Assembly: GCF_048128805.1 (NCBI RefSeq)
Contig: NC_136012.1
Span: forward strand, 5,531,621-5,595,620
DNA length: 64,000 bases
Direction: 5' to 3'
Source: Centroberyx gerrardi
Lineage: Eukaryota > Chordata > Actinopteri > Beryciformes > Berycidae
Below, one piece after another: positions 10,157 through 22,299 of this stretch. Made by a program: the position numbers and the translations under genes. Within the stretch, counting starts at the first letter, position 1. The number at the start of each line of letters is the position of its first letter. The notes under the pieces were generated by a model. The model had not been told where the DNA came from. It was given only the letters and a program-made list of their open reading frames with translations, and did no database searches.

Positions 10157-12889
10157 AAAACATTAAACATGCATTACTTCTCTAGTCTCAAATGGTTCCT
10201 CATGATACACTGCTACACTGCCTTCTATCTTTGGAGAGTGAGATTGACAGGGACAGAGAGAGAGAGAGATAGGGAGATGGATGGGGGCGGGGGTTGCTTT
10301 GAATCGCAGTCTTTGGCTAATGCTAGATAATTCCCAGTAATGGAGAAATGCACTTTTTATTTACATGTGTCAAAATAATCTCCCATGTCAGCTTCATGCA
10401 TTATAGAGCTTCTTTTATCTTCCCTCCCTCCACCAAAAGTCTCCTTCATATGGTAATTGGATAAAACTGAGCCATGTTTACTTCAGCTGCACATGCCCAT
10501 ATCATGGCTTCAAGTATCAAACTGACATGATTTTAAGAACTCATTTCTTGCCTTTGAAATTCAACAATGGAAAAAACAACTATGCGGTCAATGCTTTCAG
10601 TCCTGATCCTGGAGTGCTTTTCATCTTTGGAGGGCAGTGATGTTCACTCCTCATTTGGCTCAGAGACGGTCGCTTTCCTTTTTCTGAGTGATTAATCTGT
10701 TTCTTTTTCCTTGGATTTTCTGTTGATGCAGTTTGAGTTTCTCTTTTCTTTGTCTGTTCAGCCATGGTGGCTATCACTGCTCATGCTAACTACCCAGTTC
10801 TTCTTCCAGTTTATACCAAACACCGCTGTTGCTGCAAGAAAAGTGCAGCAGAGGATTTTTCCCAGGAAAGAGCTACCAGACACCGGGTGTTTAGAACAGC
10901 AAATGTAAATGCTTTCATGAACTGGATATAGGTTGAATCATTATTGTATGGTATCAATCAGCAACAGAGAGTATCAAAACAGACATTTACAGTATTTATA
11001 TTAAAAAGTCGCAGATTATCACTTCAGTTTGAGGCTATTTTCAGGCATACCAGATAATGAAAAAGTACAGTCCGCACAACTGCAAATCAGCTCCCACTGA
11101 TTTATTAACTGATGGTCTTATGTCATAAGACGATTTTTATAACTGCCTATGGACTTGTGCATTTCCCTCCTTTCTTCCTTGTACTCCTCTCCCTTATGCA
11201 TTTATGTGTGTGTATATCCCTTGACAGTATGACAGTCCACTCACCTGATTCCCTCAGTCAATAGTTGTACATATCATAGTTATGTAATATGCATATGTAT
11301 ATATTTTGTCAATGTTGTAGGTATCAATTTAACCTTTTGGTTTCTGGCTGCAGCCTTTTTCTTTTGTTTCTCTTTTTCTTTTTGTTTATGTTCCTTGCTG
11401 TGGTTGTCTCTGTATTGCTGACTTTGCTATATCTACGTATGTAACTGTCCTAAACTTGTGTACATAATTGCCCTTGCTCATGCATAGATAGAGAGACAGG
11501 TGCTGGGTGTGAGAAAATGTATGAGAGGCGGAGAGAATGAGCAAAAAACAGAGTGAAAGTGTGATGGACTGAAAGGGGGAGATAGGAAGGATTAAGTGAA
11601 ACTCTGAAAGAGGGATGGAGAGAGAGAGACAGAAGGTGAGAGACAGACAGTCAGAGAGACGGTAGCTTAGTATTCCATTAATAATAAGCCATTAATAATA
11701 ATTAATGACTTATTGCTTGGGTTCCCCTGATGGAAAACACATTTACATTCAATCACACAGTGGAAGCACGATCTGGAATTACAAATCTAGATTTCCCGTC
11801 CTGATGACGACCGCTGTAGATGCCAATTACAAGTTCCTGTTAGTGTGGGTACTCAGGCAGGGCTGGAATTGAGTTCTAAGTCTTTGGGGGCAATATCACC
11901 TGTGAAACTTTAAATTTTTTAAAGGAGAATAACTGAGGTATGTCAAAATATTTAAAAAAAAAAGCCATTTGTAGCCATTAAACACTGACTAATCAGGAAA
12001 TCACAGAACTATTTTTCTCTGCGTTACTGGCGGAGTGATCTAGTTTTGGACGGTCAGGTGAGATTGTAAACAGGTAGAAGACTATCCTCTGAGTGGAAAT
12101 GGTGCGGTGCTGCTGTGGATATAAATACGTCGGTTGGTCGCCATATTGTTTTTCACAGACTGGCTTTTTTGGAGATATTTTGACAAACAACATTTGGACT
12201 CATTGTTAGTAGAAAGAGGCAACAGGAGCTCGCTGCTTCAACTGACAGCTGACTCTGGAGTCAATATTCTCTGTGGGTCCAAGTACTGCAGGTATGTAAG
12301 AGACTAATTATATATAGGTCCAAAATGGCCAAACTTCTCCTTTAACAGAGCTCTCTAACGCAAACATGTCTAGCAGACTAGCAGAAAATAGGAATTTCAT
12401 TAAAAAAGTAGCATGAGCTGAGTAGCATGAGTAGCTGAGTTAGCATGCTAGCCACACAGAAATATGCTAGCCACACACAAACACAAAAAAAATCACTTTG
12501 CTGTCCATCTTCTTCAGTGAAGCCTCTAAACTTGGACAGAGGGCAGCTGACATTTCACCATTGTTTCAAACATTTATGCTGTCTTCAGTGAAACTCAGAA
12601 ATTTGAAATATTTGCTTTACGCAGCTTTCACTTTGAAATTTCTCCATGTCATAGCTGAAGAAAATTTTCCAGGCATATGATTTCCCACTTATGCCCACCC
12701 CCCTACATTGCCATGGTTAATAGATTTATTCAAGTGAAAATAAAGAGTAATACAAAATGCGTAGTGACAAGGACCAAATTAGGCACATGTGATTGGACAT
12801 TTCTGAAAGTATTCAAAGCATTCAAAATGAGACTATTCAAGTATTAAAAATGAGGGCGTTTATTTTTATATAATATTTTCTAGCAACAC
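10157..12889. other. Intergenic, apart from a small minus-strand frame
   Basis: No gene recognised except the candidate at 10580-10765. GA-rich patches at about 10256-10269 and 11490-11660 are low complexity. A diverged tandem repeat unit (motif gaaagtattcaaa) begins near 12767 and recurs at 13951-14067. Confidence 0.45.
10580..10765 (-). pseudogene. Small basic ORF with a strong Kozak start, possible transposon-gene 5' end
   Basis: On the minus strand, ccaccatgg at 10761-10769 gives a consensus-like Kozak context for a 61-codon frame that starts MAEQTKKRETQTASTENPRK and is Lys/Ser rich throughout. The N-terminus resembles the basic starts of fish transposon-encoded proteins I have seen, but no catalytic or DNA-binding domain follows. 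It may be a truncated first exon or chance. Confidence 0.25.
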
Positions 12890-12892
12890 ATT

Positions 12893-12909
12893 CAAAGTGC
12901 AATTATCTT
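12893..12909. repeat. Target-site duplication, left (17 bp)
   Basis: caaagtgcaattatctt, repeated exactly at 13934-13950. Confidence 0.8.
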
Positions 12910-13933
12910 TCACCTTTCGCTAAACTGTACTCATCATGGCTCCGTTTCCTCAAAAGCCTCATTGCACTACAGTTGTCTGTCTACTGGCAGCAGGTCGGAG
13001 TAGAGGAGATGATCCGGACTGGGCTGGCTGACAAGCAGATGAGCAGGCGGGTTAGCAGGCGAGCGGACAGGCTGGCTGGTGCACAGGCAGATGTGTGGCG
13101 GGCAGGCGGACTGGCAGGGAAGCTGAGAGACTGGCAGGTATGGCGTGGGCAGGCAGAGAGACACACAGGGGAAATCCTGGACACAGGAGAAATACGATCA
13201 AACGTGCCGAACTAGATACCCAAGAATAACCCAGACATGAAAAATGCAGAGCGACCGAGAGTGTGTCTACCACGGAGTAGGTGGAACAATCTGGCGACGG
13301 ATGGAAGGCAAGCCGGGGTAGATATACTGGTGGTGATGATAGGAAGCAGGTGAGCAGACGAGCAGACGAGCAGACCGGTGATGAGCTGATTGCAGGCAGC
13401 TGAGCTGGGAGCCAGGAGAACAGGGAAGGGAGGAAAGACCAAGGGCAGGCACAAGGGCTAGGGCCAAGAGGGCAGACACTAGAGCTGAAAGGGGCAGATC
13501 ATGGCAGACAGGGGCAGACCATGACAAATAGAATAAAGACAATTTTGGCATGAAAATGCTTTTGGGAAGCTGTGACAAAACACACTGATGGAGAGCAAAG
13601 TTTTTGGAGTTTGTGCGTCCCACTGGTACAGATTGATTTCACTTGATGTCACAACTCCCATCTTGGGTCAAGTGAAAGCAATCCATGGGGAAGCTCCTTT
13701 AGTGTTTTTAGAAGCTCCCACACACTGAAACCAGAAAAGACTAAACTGAACTCGCCTCCGATGAAGAGGTTTTATTTACGTTCTCTTAATTTTAATGTTT
13801 TTGTTTCCTTTTAAGACGTTTTGAGGCTCGCTGTTTTTTCTATTTAAGAAGAGAAGCAACCAACCCGGTGGAGACGCTTTTGTAAATGTCTTTTGCTATG
13901 TTCCAAATCAAGTTAATAAATAAAAAAAAAAAA
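12910..13933 (+). mobile_element. 1.0-kb retro-inserted sequence with a poly(A) tail
   Basis: Bounded by an exact 17-bp direct repeat and ending in aataaataaa plus a pure A run, the signature of LINE-mediated insertion. The interior is GC-richer than its surroundings. It is full of gcaggc/gagcag words in its first half, with a different AT-rich 3' portion after about 13530. I see no coding frame worth naming; the proline-rich minus-strand frames are compositional. It may be a chimeric retrocopy or a truncated LINE. Confidence 0.65.
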
Positions 13934-13950
13934 CAAAGTGCAATTATCTT
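13934..13950. repeat. Target-site duplication, right (17 bp)
   Basis: Exact copy of 12893-12909, immediately after the A run. Confidence 0.8.
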
Positions 13951-14067
13951 AAACAACAATGAGGAACCAAATGAGACACGTGTGACTGAACATTCCTGAA
14001 AGTATTCAAAATAGGAGAATTCAAGTATTCCAAATGTTTTCTATTGACATTCAAAGCGCACTTACCT

Positions 14068-14721
14068 TATGTAAAATAACAATGAAACTGAAATGTCACA
14101 GCAAAATGTCAAATTATTTGACATTCAGCTAACAAACAGTTTGGCAGCATGTTTGTGACTGTTAAGTTTCAATAGTGTGATACTTCTGACTTTAGTGCAA
14201 TTGGTTTTAAAGGGATAGCAGCAGTATCAAATGTTACACATATATCAAATTCACACAGTGAAAAGATTGTTTATCCTCCTGTGTCCCCCAAATCTTTAAG
14301 CATGCTTGTAAAGGCTTCAGGCTGGTCCTGCGGTGGCAGGTAATAATGATGGGCTTGTTCGTCATTTCTCCCTTTACCCTGCTTTTAGTGCCTCATCTTT
14401 TATGTCCCTCCGTTCTACAGCCACCAGCTGCCCAAATGTGGCTACTGCATTATAGCACATGTGAGACAGACGGCAGGACTTAGAGAAAAAGAAAGACAGG
14501 GAAAGTGGTTGAGTGTGTGTTTGAGTGGAAAACAAGAACAAGCCACAAGCTCCAGTGAACAGAGCTAATCACTTCATGGCTTCATATCTCCCCCATATTC
14601 ACTTAAGCCCAGGCTTGTATACCGAATGGCAGACTAATCCATAATGATACGTTAGAAAGCAACCCTGGCATGTTAACAATAGTCTGTTACACAGCTATTG
14701 ACAAGGTAGAAAAGACAATAG
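14068..14721. other. Intergenic, nothing recognised
   Basis: No gene or repeat end that I can support. Confidence 0.5.
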
Positions 14722-14875
14722 TTGTGTGGTGTGTGTGTGTGTGTGTGTGTGTTTGTGTGTTTGTGTGTAGGCGTGTGTTACTTTGTGTACACTTGTCTGG
14801 TCTTGAGGGAGACTATCTGTAGACACAATTGCTTTGGCCGTGTGTGTATGTGTGTGTGTGTGTGTGTTTGTGTGT
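14722..14875. repeat. Two (GT)n tracts
   Basis: GT/GTTT tracts at 14722-14768 and about 14840-14875, separated by about 70 bp. Confidence 0.9.
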
Positions 14876-15034
14876 GCCAGCATCTTTGCTTGTGTGCTAA
14901 CGATTAATTCTTCAGCTCGTCGTGGGCATCAACCCAGTGGAAGCTGAGATAAGAAAATGCAAAGTGTGAAAGACATCACACACAGAGGCACAGTCCTCTG
15001 TAAGCAGCCCTGTGTAATTTAATGACTGTTAGTA

Positions 15035-15039
15035 ACACA

Positions 15040-15071
<32 letters not shown>
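15035..15071. repeat. (CA)n microsatellite
   Basis: CA tract. Confidence 0.95.
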
Positions 15072-15073
<2 letters not shown>

Positions 15074-15162
15074 CCTTACTGTAACAGACAGTAAAACAGC
15101 TGAATTACTTTTGAGGAATGTAGCATTTTCTTTTTTTTCTGGAATTTCTCTTTTATTAGATA

Positions 15163-15745
15163 TTATAAAACCAATGGTTGGGGTCCTCAGTTCTGATTGG
15201 CTGAGTCATTTCCAAAGCCGTAAAATACCTGATAAATACACAGCTGTGCCTGCATAAGAGATAATTTGAATAATTATGATATGATATAGAAACACACACC
15301 TGTGACTGCATAACAGTTAGCCTAATTTAAATATTAATGATATAATAAAATATATAAATGCACAACTGTAACCACATAATAGTTAATCTAAATATTAATG
15401 CTATAATATAGTAATATATAACCACACACCTGTGAACCCATAACAGTTAATTAACCTAAAATCATGGCTCATATCACTACTGATACTGATTTAGCTACTG
15501 TTCAAGAGCTATTTTTCCAGGTGCAAAAGTAACATTTAATTATTGTTTAGAAAATAAAAGATTTCTTGAACGTTTGTGTTTTTATTTATTTGCAATGATG
15601 AGTGTTACCGCCACTTGATAAAAGCAATAAGCCACTCAAGGCCATTATTTACGGGATATGTTGTCTAAATTTTTGAGAAACACTACCAATAACAATACCA
15701 CTGGCGTGAGATAGAGGCTACCAATCATTTCGACTATGGTTTTAT
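15163..15745. mobile_element. Possible MITE-like element
   Basis: Left ttataaaaccaatggttgg and the complement of right gactatggttttatta are loosely inverted. The interior has the ttctgattggctgagtcat stretch I associate with a common fish DNA-transposon family. Ends and target duplication are uncertain. Repeated acacctgtgac/cataacagttaa words lie at 15292-15450. Confidence 0.3.
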
Positions 15746-16478
15746 TACCTTACGGTAATTATACCAAGGTAGTAAAATATATTTGACAATGATATATTGA
15801 TGTTTAAAAATGCTACGTGTAGCACCTTTAATGCATTTTGAGTTAGGTTCCACTTGTGGGACATAAGGTCATGTTTGTTACATGATAATTAAACAGTACA
15901 ACACCGTACAACTATGTAGAATTTTCTCTAAAACATTTGCCAATTATTTACTTATTCTTTTTCACAGAAAGTATACGTCTAAAGAGAATACTTTAAATGT
16001 ATATTCAGTATTTTCTGACAACAAAGTGCAGATATTTGCTGAGATTCCAAATGCTTTGCTAATGCAGATAGTAAGGTATTCTGAGAGGCAGACATTTTGA
16101 TAGAACGACAGACAAACAAACATAATGATAGATATACAGATATGCCAGCCAACAGATTGATAGACAGGGCAGACATATAGACAGATGTAAAAACACAAAA
16201 ACATTCTGGCATTCAAGCAGGCACAGCAACAGACCGACAAGCAGGTTGGGACTTTTTTCCATTTTCATTGAACCTGCCTCCTGTATCAATATTCAGCACC
16301 TTATTTCGTGTTCTTTTTCAAACTTTTTTCCAAGCGCAACTTTTCCCTAGTCTATTCTCACTCCCACTGTCATGCACTGCCTTCCTCTCGCTGTACTCGA
16401 AAGAAAATGAAGGGTAGCAGGCCACCCACAGTCACACATTCACTGTACTATGAGACAGGTGTTAAAAAGAGAAACCCT
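15746..16478. other. Intergenic with a GACA/GATA-like low-complexity patch
   Basis: Imperfect gaca/gata words at 16097-16185. Otherwise nothing recognised. Confidence 0.5.
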
Positions 16479-16640
16479 GGACGTCCTGGTGGTTCAACAA
16501 GCTAAAGTGCATACCGGGTAATTGCAATACTGTGGGTGTGAATCTGCTTCAGGACCCTTATTACATGCCTTCTCCCCCTGTCTTTCTCTACGCTGTCTAA
16601 AAAAGCAGAAATCCTATAAAATAATCCTAAAAAAGAAACG
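16479..16640 (+). mobile_element. tRNA-derived SINE
   Basis: The head (ggacgtcctggtggttcaac..) has a tRNA-like A-box region at about 16488-16505 and a B-box-like gggtgtgaatctg near 16533-16545. The tail (acatgccttctccccctgtc, then an A-rich end) is typical of teleost tRNA-SINEs. About 160 bp and diverged; presumably inactive. Confidence 0.6.
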
Positions 16641-16994
16641 CTCAGAGGATAGCTGTCTCACAATCTAGTTTAAATATGAATAGTGAGCTATATTCGGAGC
16701 CATTGCATCTCCTTTGCAGAGTGAGAGGTGATGGCTTGTTGTTTTGTTGACTGGTATACTAACAAGTTTTAGACTGATCCAGACGCCCACCATGTGACTT
16801 TATACTTTCTAGTTTATAGTCTGGGTTCAGCCACAAGGCTAAACAGGGCCGACTAGGGGCTTAATGCAATGATATAGAAGCAAAATTAGCAAAATTAGGC
16901 ATTATAGGATGGGTAAAAAAAAACATGGTCAGCAGCATTGTGTCAGTGCACATTGAGCCTCATGCAAGAACCACTCGTACGAACAGATTCGTTC

Positions 16995-17020
16995 TTAAAT
17001 CGCTCGTACGAGCGATTTAA
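16995..17020. repeat. Perfect 26-bp palindrome
   Basis: Centred on ctcgtacgag; can extrude as a loop-less cruciform. It lies in the left subterminal region of the surrounding element. Confidence 0.9.
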
Positions 17021-17778
17021 AAAAATTTGCCGCATTCACCAATTTTCTCGTATTTAGAATTTCCTCTTAGGTACGAACAAAATCTACCAGTGGTCCAGAC
17101 CTGTCGTACGAGTCACGTACAATCAACCTGCCGTTCTCCAAAGCAACAAACTTTGTTGTTGACTAATAGATTGTATCTCTGTCACTTTGAAGAAATTTTG
17201 AGTTTGAATATATAAATTACACTGTAAAGTAATGTATAATCATGTTGAGATTAACTACAGTTCTTATAGTCACAGGAAAAATAGCAATCTCATAAATATC
17301 CATACATAGTAGCCTATAAGTGTGCTCAATACAAAGACAAAACAAAAAACACTAATAATTGCCAGGTTATTTGATAAACACTCAGGTCAGACAAAGGCAA
17401 GGTTAGATTGTATTGGGGAAAATACATTATAGAGGGAGATGAATCTGATTTAGGCTATTTTACTCCAGTTGATAACGTTAATGTGGGTAAGTGCAAGTGA
17501 ATCTAAATTTTAAAAAGAGAAATGGCTTTAGGTCTTACCATTAGAGTCATGCATAAGCCTATATCATCACATGCTGCAGCAGCTTGCAAGTCTCTGTCCA
17601 GGGAGACATCCTCCTCCTGCCACATCGCCAATTATGGCAGGTATAGGCCTATTCTTTCATCAGTCTGTGTAACGGAGAATTCCTCTTGGCCCTCTTGTTG
17701 CAGTCATGGATCGTCTTGCTTTTTGCATCTAATTTCATGTCAAAATTTTCATTTTCATGTTTTATTTCTGTGACGGTG

Positions 17779-18014
17779 CCCTAACGACAAATCACTATAG
17801 TCCTATAATATTCCTATAATACTCCGATAGGGACTTAAGAGTGTCTGTGATACTCACTAGTGAGTTTATAGTGACCATATCATGGTATTTTTGTCTTCTG
17901 TAGTATCACTATAATATTCCTATACGGAATTATAGCTTTGTTGGGATATTTATTTAGTATTCATCTAAAATGTAGTATAGGAATACTAGGCCTATAGTTG
18001 ATTTTCGTAAGGGA
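17779..18014. mobile_element. Nested short MITE
   Basis: Left ccctaacgacaaatcactat and the complement of the right end (cccttacgaaaatcaactat) are imperfect inverted repeats of about 20 bp. The interior is made of tataata/cctata words. It is inserted in the element at 16957-18464. Confidence 0.5.
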
Positions 18015-18464
18015 ACGCACAACACACCACACTGCATTAACAGCACAAGTTATTTTTTCCCATTCCTTGGCTTTAGCAGGGCCTTTGATTCCACTATTGA
18101 ATTATATTAAATATTATATGCTTTGGTTGACTTATTTCTGATAGTAGGACTTCAGTCTCTGGGCTGGTAGACTTCTCCTTAGTCTTCCGTGTCATTTTTA
18201 TGAATGAAGCTTCCCGACATATGGGCCGGACCCCTAACCTTATATGGCATTATTGGGGCGTCAATTATCCAAATTCACAATTCTCATGAACACGCATTCA
18301 TTTAGAACAGGTGGAATTCATCATGTTTACGCAGGTAATTTACGACAGCTTTCTGAAGATACCAGCATTTGGTGATTCTGACGTGGCACACTCGTACGAG
18401 TCCACCTCACAAAAAACGTAAGAGAAATTTAAGATAAGAATACGAAAATGTTCTTGCATGAGGC

Positions 18465-20559
18465 GCATTGTTTTGTTGTTGTTGGGTTTCTTTTTTATTT
18501 TATGTTATTGCAAATCCCTATCTCTACTTAAGGCAATACCACCAATCTCTGTTGCTTCAAACGGTTGCATCAGTACCCTTAAATAAATTTTATGCAACAC
18601 AATTTTCCTCCAAATTAAATGTGATTCTTTTTAATTTGGCCATAGAAAGCCATACATGGCCACACTGTAGAACTGTCTCTATTGACTTTTCAGAATGAGA
18701 GACCATTTGATGCTTTTTCAACTCTCGCTGTGATTACTTATAGACTGCAAGTGAGGTGTCCCACTGTGTCTGTATAGCACTATCAATAGATGATATGTCT
18801 CTGTTGTTTCACATGTTGCGAAACATTGGAAGCATAAAATTCCTCCTAAAAATTCCTCAGAACTGTCTTTTTCTTGCTTCCTATTGCTTCCTTTTTTTCT
18901 TTTATATGTAAGAAATGGAAGAATAAGGTCAGATCTGCAAAATGGTATGCAAGGTGAAAACCACATATGCCTTCTTGACTTGACCCTTGCAAGCTCCAGT
19001 TGGCCATCCTGTGGAGAAGTGGCCATTAACATCTTTCTCTTCTCCTCTGTCCTTGTGGAAGTGACAGGTTGCTGTCATGTTGACCCCTGTAGAAACAAGA
19101 CTGAGGCATGCAGACTCCTACTGTGGGACTCAACAATGTTCTATAACCTTACCTTAGAGCCAGACCGGGTTAACCAGGGCTTATTAATCATTTAAAGTCA
19201 AAATAGTAAGCAGAGGGACAGTACCCACCCATTTTTGCTCTTGAGTCTTCTCTAGCGCAACAGTTTACATCAGAAAATGAAGATGAGGCAAAAGAACAGA
19301 CTTCCGGCTTTTGATGATGGATCTTTACTGGTTTCCACATTGTTGTTATAAACATTGAGAGTTCGCCCTGGCTCTAGTCAAGGGAAGTCCCCCTTGGCCA
19401 TGCAGTGGAAAAGTGTCTGTTGACATCTGTAACTACTGCTCTGCTCTTTCAGAGTGGGTGGGCAGTGGCTTGCTGTGTTGTTGTTGAATCCCAAAACAGA
19501 CAAATAATAGATTGAAATCCCCCCCACTGTGTGAGTCAATTCAGCTCTATAGCTCCATCTAGCTCAACTTAACCAAAATGTTGGGCTCTAGGTTTTCACT
19601 ATAAAGCCAAACAGGGCCTAAACACACAATCTGAAATTGATTTGGCCCTCCAATTTACTCTTTGAGTTTTGAATGGAAATTTGAGTTTGTGTCTCCTCCA
19701 GTGTCTCCTCCAGTGTTTTACTCCAAAAATTGCAAAGGTAAACAAACATTTTGTGGCCTCAAAATACATGTACAACTCGTCTTTAGCTGTTGCATGCTGT
19801 CAGATCTTGATACTGGTGTTCTTTACAGTCCATTTTTATCCCAAATGAATTTCTGACAATTCTCAGTTTCCATCGTCACTATGGCAATACTGCCCACCTC
19901 TGTTTCCTGAAAAAGCAAGAGAAACAAGACGACTGACATCTATAGCTTTTGTTCTTTCAGAGTAACTGTTGGCTGCTATACTAACAAGTTAACAACTGGA
20001 AAACCAGGCTCCCATTGTGGATGCTCACAACTGTTATTTGGCCTTGTTTCCCTCACGCTGACACACATACATAGATACTGACACGGCTGTCTAGATGTAG
20101 GCTACACTTTTGAACACACAAACAAAAAGTAACACACATACACTTTGCCTTGCTTGCACTGTGTGCACACAGACACACAAACACATAAGAGCTGTCATAA
20201 CAGTGCAGACAGGCAGGCAGGGACATGACACTTTCAATCAGTCTCAGTCTCGCACAGCATGTGTCCAAACACTGGCTTCACTCATATCAGCCTGGTTTCC
20301 ACCACAGGGAAAACAGTTTTAGCCAGGGCATTCTCTCTATTTAAGTCAATCCCCTTTTAACTGCATCCTGGTCATGATTTTTTCCACCTTGGTGACAAAA
20401 AGGGGTCATTTGTTACCTGGTCTTTTTAAAGAGCCAATCCATAATTGCAATATAGTACCCTCTACTGAAACACTTTCACCCCACCACTGTGGCGTTATGT
20501 TTTTTTCTTAAATTCATTGGTTTTGAGACAAAGTTAATTGTCAAAGTGATTAACTGTCC
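18465..20559. repeat. Intergenic with a diverged dispersed repeat
   Basis: Related segments of about 100-220 bp occur at 16690-16860 (outside this span), 18985-19180, 19395-19620 and 19915-20045. They share words such as tgacatct, ctttcagagt, tatactaacaag and aaacagggcc. They are old copies of one unidentified repeat. No gene seen. Confidence 0.4.
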
Positions 20560-21018
20560 TTTTGATACAAGAACTGGTAGTGTGTGGTGGTGACAGCTTC
20601 AATCTACCTAGCATGCTAGCCGTCTCTAGCTGCTTTCAGTTTTATCACTTTTTTAGTCAGTTTGTATCCCTACAAATACTACAATCAACAACTACTATAC
20701 GGAGAGATTCAGATGGGAAGACGTACTGCTAACCTGCAAGCTATCTACTGGAGGGACTGAGCTTACCGGAGCATTAACACCGCAGCGGGTGTGTCGGTAA
20801 GTTTCTTTCCAAATCTCTGGAGACATACAGCCTGCATCTGCTAGAAAACGTAGTAGGCTCCCTGGTGGAGCCCTCGCATGTAAGTGCTGCCCTGAGCCTT
20901 AAACTAGTTTTCGTTTTTGCGAGCCTGCCTGCTTCTACGCTAGAACCTGTTACTGGCCAGCCCTGTATTCATTTTTATTTTTCAGTATCCCCTAAAGACC
21001 TGCAGTCATTCTGGACCC

Positions 21019-22215
21019 ATGCCTCCACTCACCTCTCCTCCTCCAGAATGTATGGGCTGCACCATCCAGTGCGAGAGAGGACCACCGATGATTTCCACAT
21101 CCAAGACATCTGAATTATCCAGCATCAAATCGGAGTTAAAGTCTATTGAAAGCCTTATAAATGACCTCCTCCAACGACATGCACTGCTCAACACCAGGCT
21201 GGCAGTATTGGAGCCTGTTATCTCCGGAGCGGCTACTGGCCCCGGGACATCTGCTGGCCTGGTCTCTGCTCGGCCAGTGTCACCGGGGCCCTTCGGTCCA
21301 GAGGATTTTCCTGAGTTGGCTAGCAGCCCATCCACATCCTGGACTTCGGCTTTGAAAAGCCAGAGAAAGGTCTCTCTTCCTCTCTTTGATGATGCTATCC
21401 CACTTGTAAACTTCTTTGAACCGTTAGCTGGGTTAGCCGATAGCAGCGTGTCGCCCTCCCCTCCCCCACAGCTGTCCATGCCTGTATTAGCTCCACGGAT
21501 CAAGAAACGTTGAACCCCCTGTCATAGCCCTCCAAATAACTTGACTAAACCTGCTGACCCTGTCCATCCTGAGGGCAAGTGTCCTTGTTTGATGATTCCT
21601 ACAGAATCGACTACGACTGATAGCCATGCCACCTCTCTCCCACCGCAGCTTCTGCCCACGCCCGGTGTGGACAGCAATATGGTCAACGGAGAAAATTCAA
21701 ATGGTGTCACGGTCAAAAAGGTCCCTAATAACCCACAATTCCTTCTCGTGGGAGATTCTATAATTAGATTTGTGGAATTGCCCCAAGGATTAACCTACTG
21801 TCTCCCTGGTGCCAAAATCCTTGATCTGGTTGAACTTATCGCTGCTCTTACTGATCTCCACCCGACAGTCCACACCATCATTGTACATGTTGGTACAAAC
21901 GATAGTCTTAGACAGTCTGTTAAACTCAGGGAGGACTTTGAGACTCTAGTGGAGACTATTGAGAGTCTGGGGAAACAGTGTGTCATGTCAGGCCCCATTC
22001 CTACACAAGGTAAAGGAATCGAGAACTTCAGCCGCCTCTATGGGCTACAACAATGGCTCCTGAATTTCTGTATTGCTACTGGCTATGATTTCATAAACCA
22101 TTTTGACTGCTTTTGGACCAGAAAAGATTTCTACAAAAGAGACAATATCCATCTCAACAGAGATGGCACCAAGATTTTAACTATAAACCTCACCTCCAAA
22201 CTTCAAAATGACTGA
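21019..22215 (+). pseudogene. LINE ORF1: coiled coil plus SGNH/GDSL-type esterase
   Basis: A 398-codon frame from ATG at 21019, interrupted by one in-frame TGA at 21511-21513. The N-terminal part has a Cys-containing CMGC motif and a heptad-like helix (SIKSELKSIESLINDLLQRH) expected to oligomerise. After the stop the same frame carries SGNH blocks: FLLVGDSIIR with the nucleophile Ser, HVGTND, and DNIHLNRDG with the Asp/His pair. In this LINE group ORF1 binds nucleic acid and the esterase may act on lipids. All catalytic residues look present. Minus-strand frames across it are shadows. Confidence 0.8.
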
Positions 22216-22299
22216 GATATTGGGAGGATAGGAGGAAATAGCTATCTATCCCCTATTGATATTTCTCGTGAACCCCTATCCCACCCCACTTCTACCTCA

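Larger units (their letters stand above)
16957..18464. mobile_element. Non-autonomous DNA transposon with cctcatgcaagaac termini
   Basis: gcctcatgcaagaac at 16957-16971 is inverted at 18450-18464. CATTG flanks both sides one base out (16951-16955, 18466-18470), a possible 5-bp target duplication. Both ends are rich in ctcgtacgag words, and there is a perfect 26-bp palindrome at 16995-17020. No transposase. A smaller inverted-repeat element sits inside at 17779-18014. Confidence 0.55.

Noticed and set aside
12967-13661. Overlapping Pro/Cys/Ser-rich minus-strand frames
   Set aside because: They come from gcaggc/gagcag composition inside the retro-inserted segment, with overlapping frames of equal quality and no domain.
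15962-16289. Cys/Val-rich minus-strand frames
   Set aside because: Arise from imperfect gaca/gata low-complexity DNA in several frames at once.
20865-21113. 82-codon frame upstream of LINE ORF1
   Set aside because: Different frame from ORF1, no motif, and lies in the 5' UTR region.
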